NCBI GenBank assembly: GCA_038501785.1
Contig: JBAMJR010000469.1
Coordinates: 62,501-126,500 of the forward strand
Length of the DNA: 64,000 nucleotides
Origin: Myoxocephalus aenaeus
Lineage: Eukaryota > Chordata > Actinopteri > Perciformes > Cottidae
Reading direction: 5' to 3'
Part shown: positions 61,901 through 64,000 of the stretch, in pieces
Position numbering within the stretch: the stretch's first letter is position 1
Layout: every line of letters begins with the position of its first letter
Position numbers and translations under genes: made by a program
Notes under the pieces: model-generated
Told to the model about the DNA's origin: nothing
The model's database searches: none
What the model saw: only the letters and a program-made list of their open reading frames with translations

Positions 61901-64000
61901 AGTTTCAGGCAGTTTTTTTGCTCCTTTCTCATTTTAATCTCTGTGGCTTTGATTCTCTCTACCATATAAAAGTCCTGCTCCTCTTTAGAAGCAGAGAAGT
62001 AGAGAGAGCTAGAACATGTCTTTTGTGCAAAATAATAACAATAATAGTTCTAATACCATAAATCATAAAACACTAAGGACAAATGAATTTCTTTGATAAT
62101 TAAAACAATGGAATCTATACATACAAACATTTCTCCAAGTTGCCACAAGTGTTTCCATTGTTAGGAACAAAGTGAGAAATATTAAACTATGTGTTTTCAC
62201 AAACCCATCGCTCTTTTGATTTAAGTCCAAACAGACTTTGACCTCCCAGACGGGTCGTGAACCTGCGTCTGTGAGGTCATCCCTCCAGCTCTGTGTTCAC
62301 ATGCGTACCAGGTTCCCAGCAGCAGGGTCAGACACTTGTCGCTGAGCTGCTCGTCGTAGCACTCCGTGGTCATGGTGGACGGATACACCAGGCTGCGGTC
62401 CGTGGAGCTCCACTCCTGAGGAATCAACCAGAAGCTCCACGACAGCAGCGGCTCGAACTCTGAGCGACCGTTAGGATTTCATGAAGTACGGTCAGTGCAG
62501 GAAGAAGCATCGCATCACATTTCATGTCGCTGACGCTTTTATCCAGAGAGACTTACAGTAAGTGCATCAACCATGAGGACAAACTCAGAACAAGAATCAA
62601 GAAAGTACAATTTCTTCAAGAAAGTTAAACTACAAAGTGCTATCAGTGAGACATTTAAGAGCTGCTAAAGTGCTGCTACCTTTATTCAAGGTCTAGTTGG
62701 AAAACATGTAGAGACTTCCTGATGTCAATGTGGAGCTCATCCCCATTGACATCAGATATATCAGACATTCAGATCCTTTACAGTCAAAGTACTAATACCA
62801 CACTGCTATACGTACAACTCAAGTAAACCACAGGACTTCTGGGTAATGGAGCCCCCTCACCTCTGTAGTATTTGGGGTCGTTCTGCTGCAGGGCGGCGAC
62901 GGCCTTCTCGAAGCTCAGGTCCAGACGCCTGACCAGAGCGACGGCCGTGGTTCTCTGAGCCCAGCTGACCGGGTCGCTGTGAGGCCACGTCCGAACCGCC
63001 TCCTTCAGCTCGGCTGAGCGCAGAACCCAAAACACAGACTCAGGATCAGAGGAAACCACTTCTTCACTCAAATAAATAATTTAAGTGAGAGGTTCCTACT
63101 CGTCCTCTAGCGCCACCATGAGGTTCAGACTGAAATATCTACAACCACAGGAGATGGATTGACACCACACATTCTGCAGACAGTCATGTTCCCCAGAGGA
63201 CGACTCCTGGTGACTTTTCCTCTAGCGCCATCATCAGGTCAACATGTTAATGTCTCAAAAAATGTTGGCTTATGACCGAATACCTGCAGAAATATAGACG
63301 TTCTATCACCTCAGCAGTGCTTCGTCTCAATGTTAATGATCATCATACAATAAAATGTGAAATGTGCAGAAATTCATGATCCCCAGAAGATGAATCCATG
63401 GTGACTTTTCCTCTAGCGCCACCATGAGGTTCGCCACTGGTTCAGACTGAAATATCTCCACAACTCTGTGGTTCCATTAATACCCATTGCACTGTTGTTG
63501 TCGTTGGTTGTTGTTTGTCTCGCCTCACGTCTCATGTTTATCACCTTCCACCAAGAAACATTCCTGTCTGTGGAAACATTCCTGGCAAATAAACGGTTTC
63601 TGATTCTGATGGAGTGACACAGACATTTTGTGCAGAAATTCATGATCCCCAGAGGATTAGGAAAAGTCAGAGGATCACCAAAGTCCCCAGGATTATATGA
63701 TCAAATAATTATAATAATATGCATTTTTAGTAATAGCGGTATTTGGAGAAAACTAATATAAAAAGCATTCAGTGTGCCACTAAACCTTACAAACTAAAAT
63801 AAGGGTCTGTTTGGTTTGAGCTTTAACTTTTAACAATAAGTAATTCCCCTTTCAAACTTCCCATAATAATCAGGGTCGATCATTTCACCATGACTATAGT
63901 TTTATTATGATTAGTAGTGAACCCGAGACAAAAACAAACTGCAGCTATTCTGCAGACGTCTCCTGCGGCGCTCACGTACCCTGCAGCATGAGGAACCCGA
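58954..64000 (-). CDS. C16orf89 homologue (UPF0764 family), 5' end outside window
   Basis: Minus-strand gene related to human C16orf89, a secreted protein reported in thyroid with no assigned biochemical role. Exons in transcript order: 64000-63980 (partial), 63013-62861, 62459-62309, 61669-61552, 60792-60630, 59790-59686, 59350-59261, 59057-58954. All have GT-AG borders and compatible phases, giving about 300 residues in view. Family hallmarks that I recognise are RSLVYP, GCPHYSLSHQLLYFMIGRM followed by RGCTNLL, the IFCSNMM block, ICGLSGFSDFYKADWL, and a C-terminal basic run (RRVRRREK) leading into DGCSSHMTAVAVGALGGYL. Cysteines spaced through exons 3-6 suit a secreted disulphide-bonded protein. 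The signal peptide should be in the missing first exon or exons. The intron at 60793-61551 is mostly 73-bp satellite. Gene identity is from remembered similarity. Confidence 0.88.
60875..61508 (+). repeat. 73-bp satellite, copy F (about 8.5 units) in a C16orf89-like intron
   Basis: The first two units have a variant middle (CTACTTCTATACAACTAGGG) in place of the CCTGACCACCAGG block; later units are canonical. The array covers about 84% of the 759-bp intron 60,793-61,551 and stops 42 bp from the gene's splice donor. Confidence 0.92.
62515..62572 (-). mobile_element. SINE tail fragment in an intron of the C16orf89-like gene
   Basis: Read on the minus strand, this contains TGGATAAAAGCGTCAGCGAC, the same tail module as the SINE at 938-1148, with nearby sequence diverged. 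It lies in the intron between the exons ending at 62,861 and starting at 62,459. Confidence 0.6.
63080..63690 (+). repeat. Degenerate dispersed repeat (CTCTAGCGCCACCATGAGG family)
   Basis: Three decayed copies of a block with ATGATCCCCAGAGGA, GTGACTTTTCCTCTAGCGCC and ATGAGGTTCAGACTG. The phrase TTATGACCGAATACCTGCAG (63,270) recurs as CATAACCAAATACCTGCAGA at 24,667, so the family is dispersed. It lies in the first visible intron of the C16orf89-like gene. Confidence 0.65.

Overview
The window is vertebrate nuclear DNA, most likely from a percomorph teleost. The evidence is long introns with GT-AG junctions, very abundant (CA/GT)n and (TA)n microsatellites, fish-type L2 and other LINE remnants, a tRNA-derived SINE with the teleost tail, and a multi-exon fish-type ttc30 gene. 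About half of the window is simple, satellite or transposon-derived sequence. Only three gene models can be supported.

Layout. Bases 1-38,100 contain no gene I can support. They hold copies of a 73-bp satellite whose core resembles a CTCF motif (1-415, 9.3 kb, 20.2 kb, 25.7 kb), a SINE, an L1-like LINE remnant (11.4-12.3 kb), a frameshifted L2-type LINE (13.2-16.45 kb, minus), short inverted-repeat elements (17.9, 26.9, 33.7 kb) and several minisatellites. The largest arrays are a 5.3-kb 27-bp satellite carrying GTTAGGGTTAG (27.1-32.4 kb, interrupted by a LINE tail) and a 1.5-kb 29-bp satellite (34.5-36.0 kb). A small three-exon minus-strand gene for a predicted secreted, proline-rich coiled-coil protein lies at 38.15-40.89 kb. 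I could not assign it to a family.

Bases 45,845-57,579 (plus) hold a complete 19-exon ttc30/IFT70 gene. It encodes the TPR subunit of the intraflagellar transport B complex needed for cilium assembly, and an RFX-type X-box lies about 120 bp upstream of the ATG. It converges with a minus-strand gene at 58,954-64,000, a homologue of human C16orf89 (UPF0764, a secreted protein of unknown role) whose first exon or exons lie beyond the right edge.

Points worth a second look are: CTCF-like satellite arrays in alternating orientation, two of them filling introns of the two conserved genes; ttc30 splice sites that directly abut long TG tracts; an in-frame 48-bp cysteine-rich cassette-exon candidate in ttc30; the unassigned secreted protein; and the nested duplication history of the 27-bp array. 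All exon boundaries were read by eye from splice signals, reading-frame continuity and remembered family similarity. No alignment or transcript data were available.
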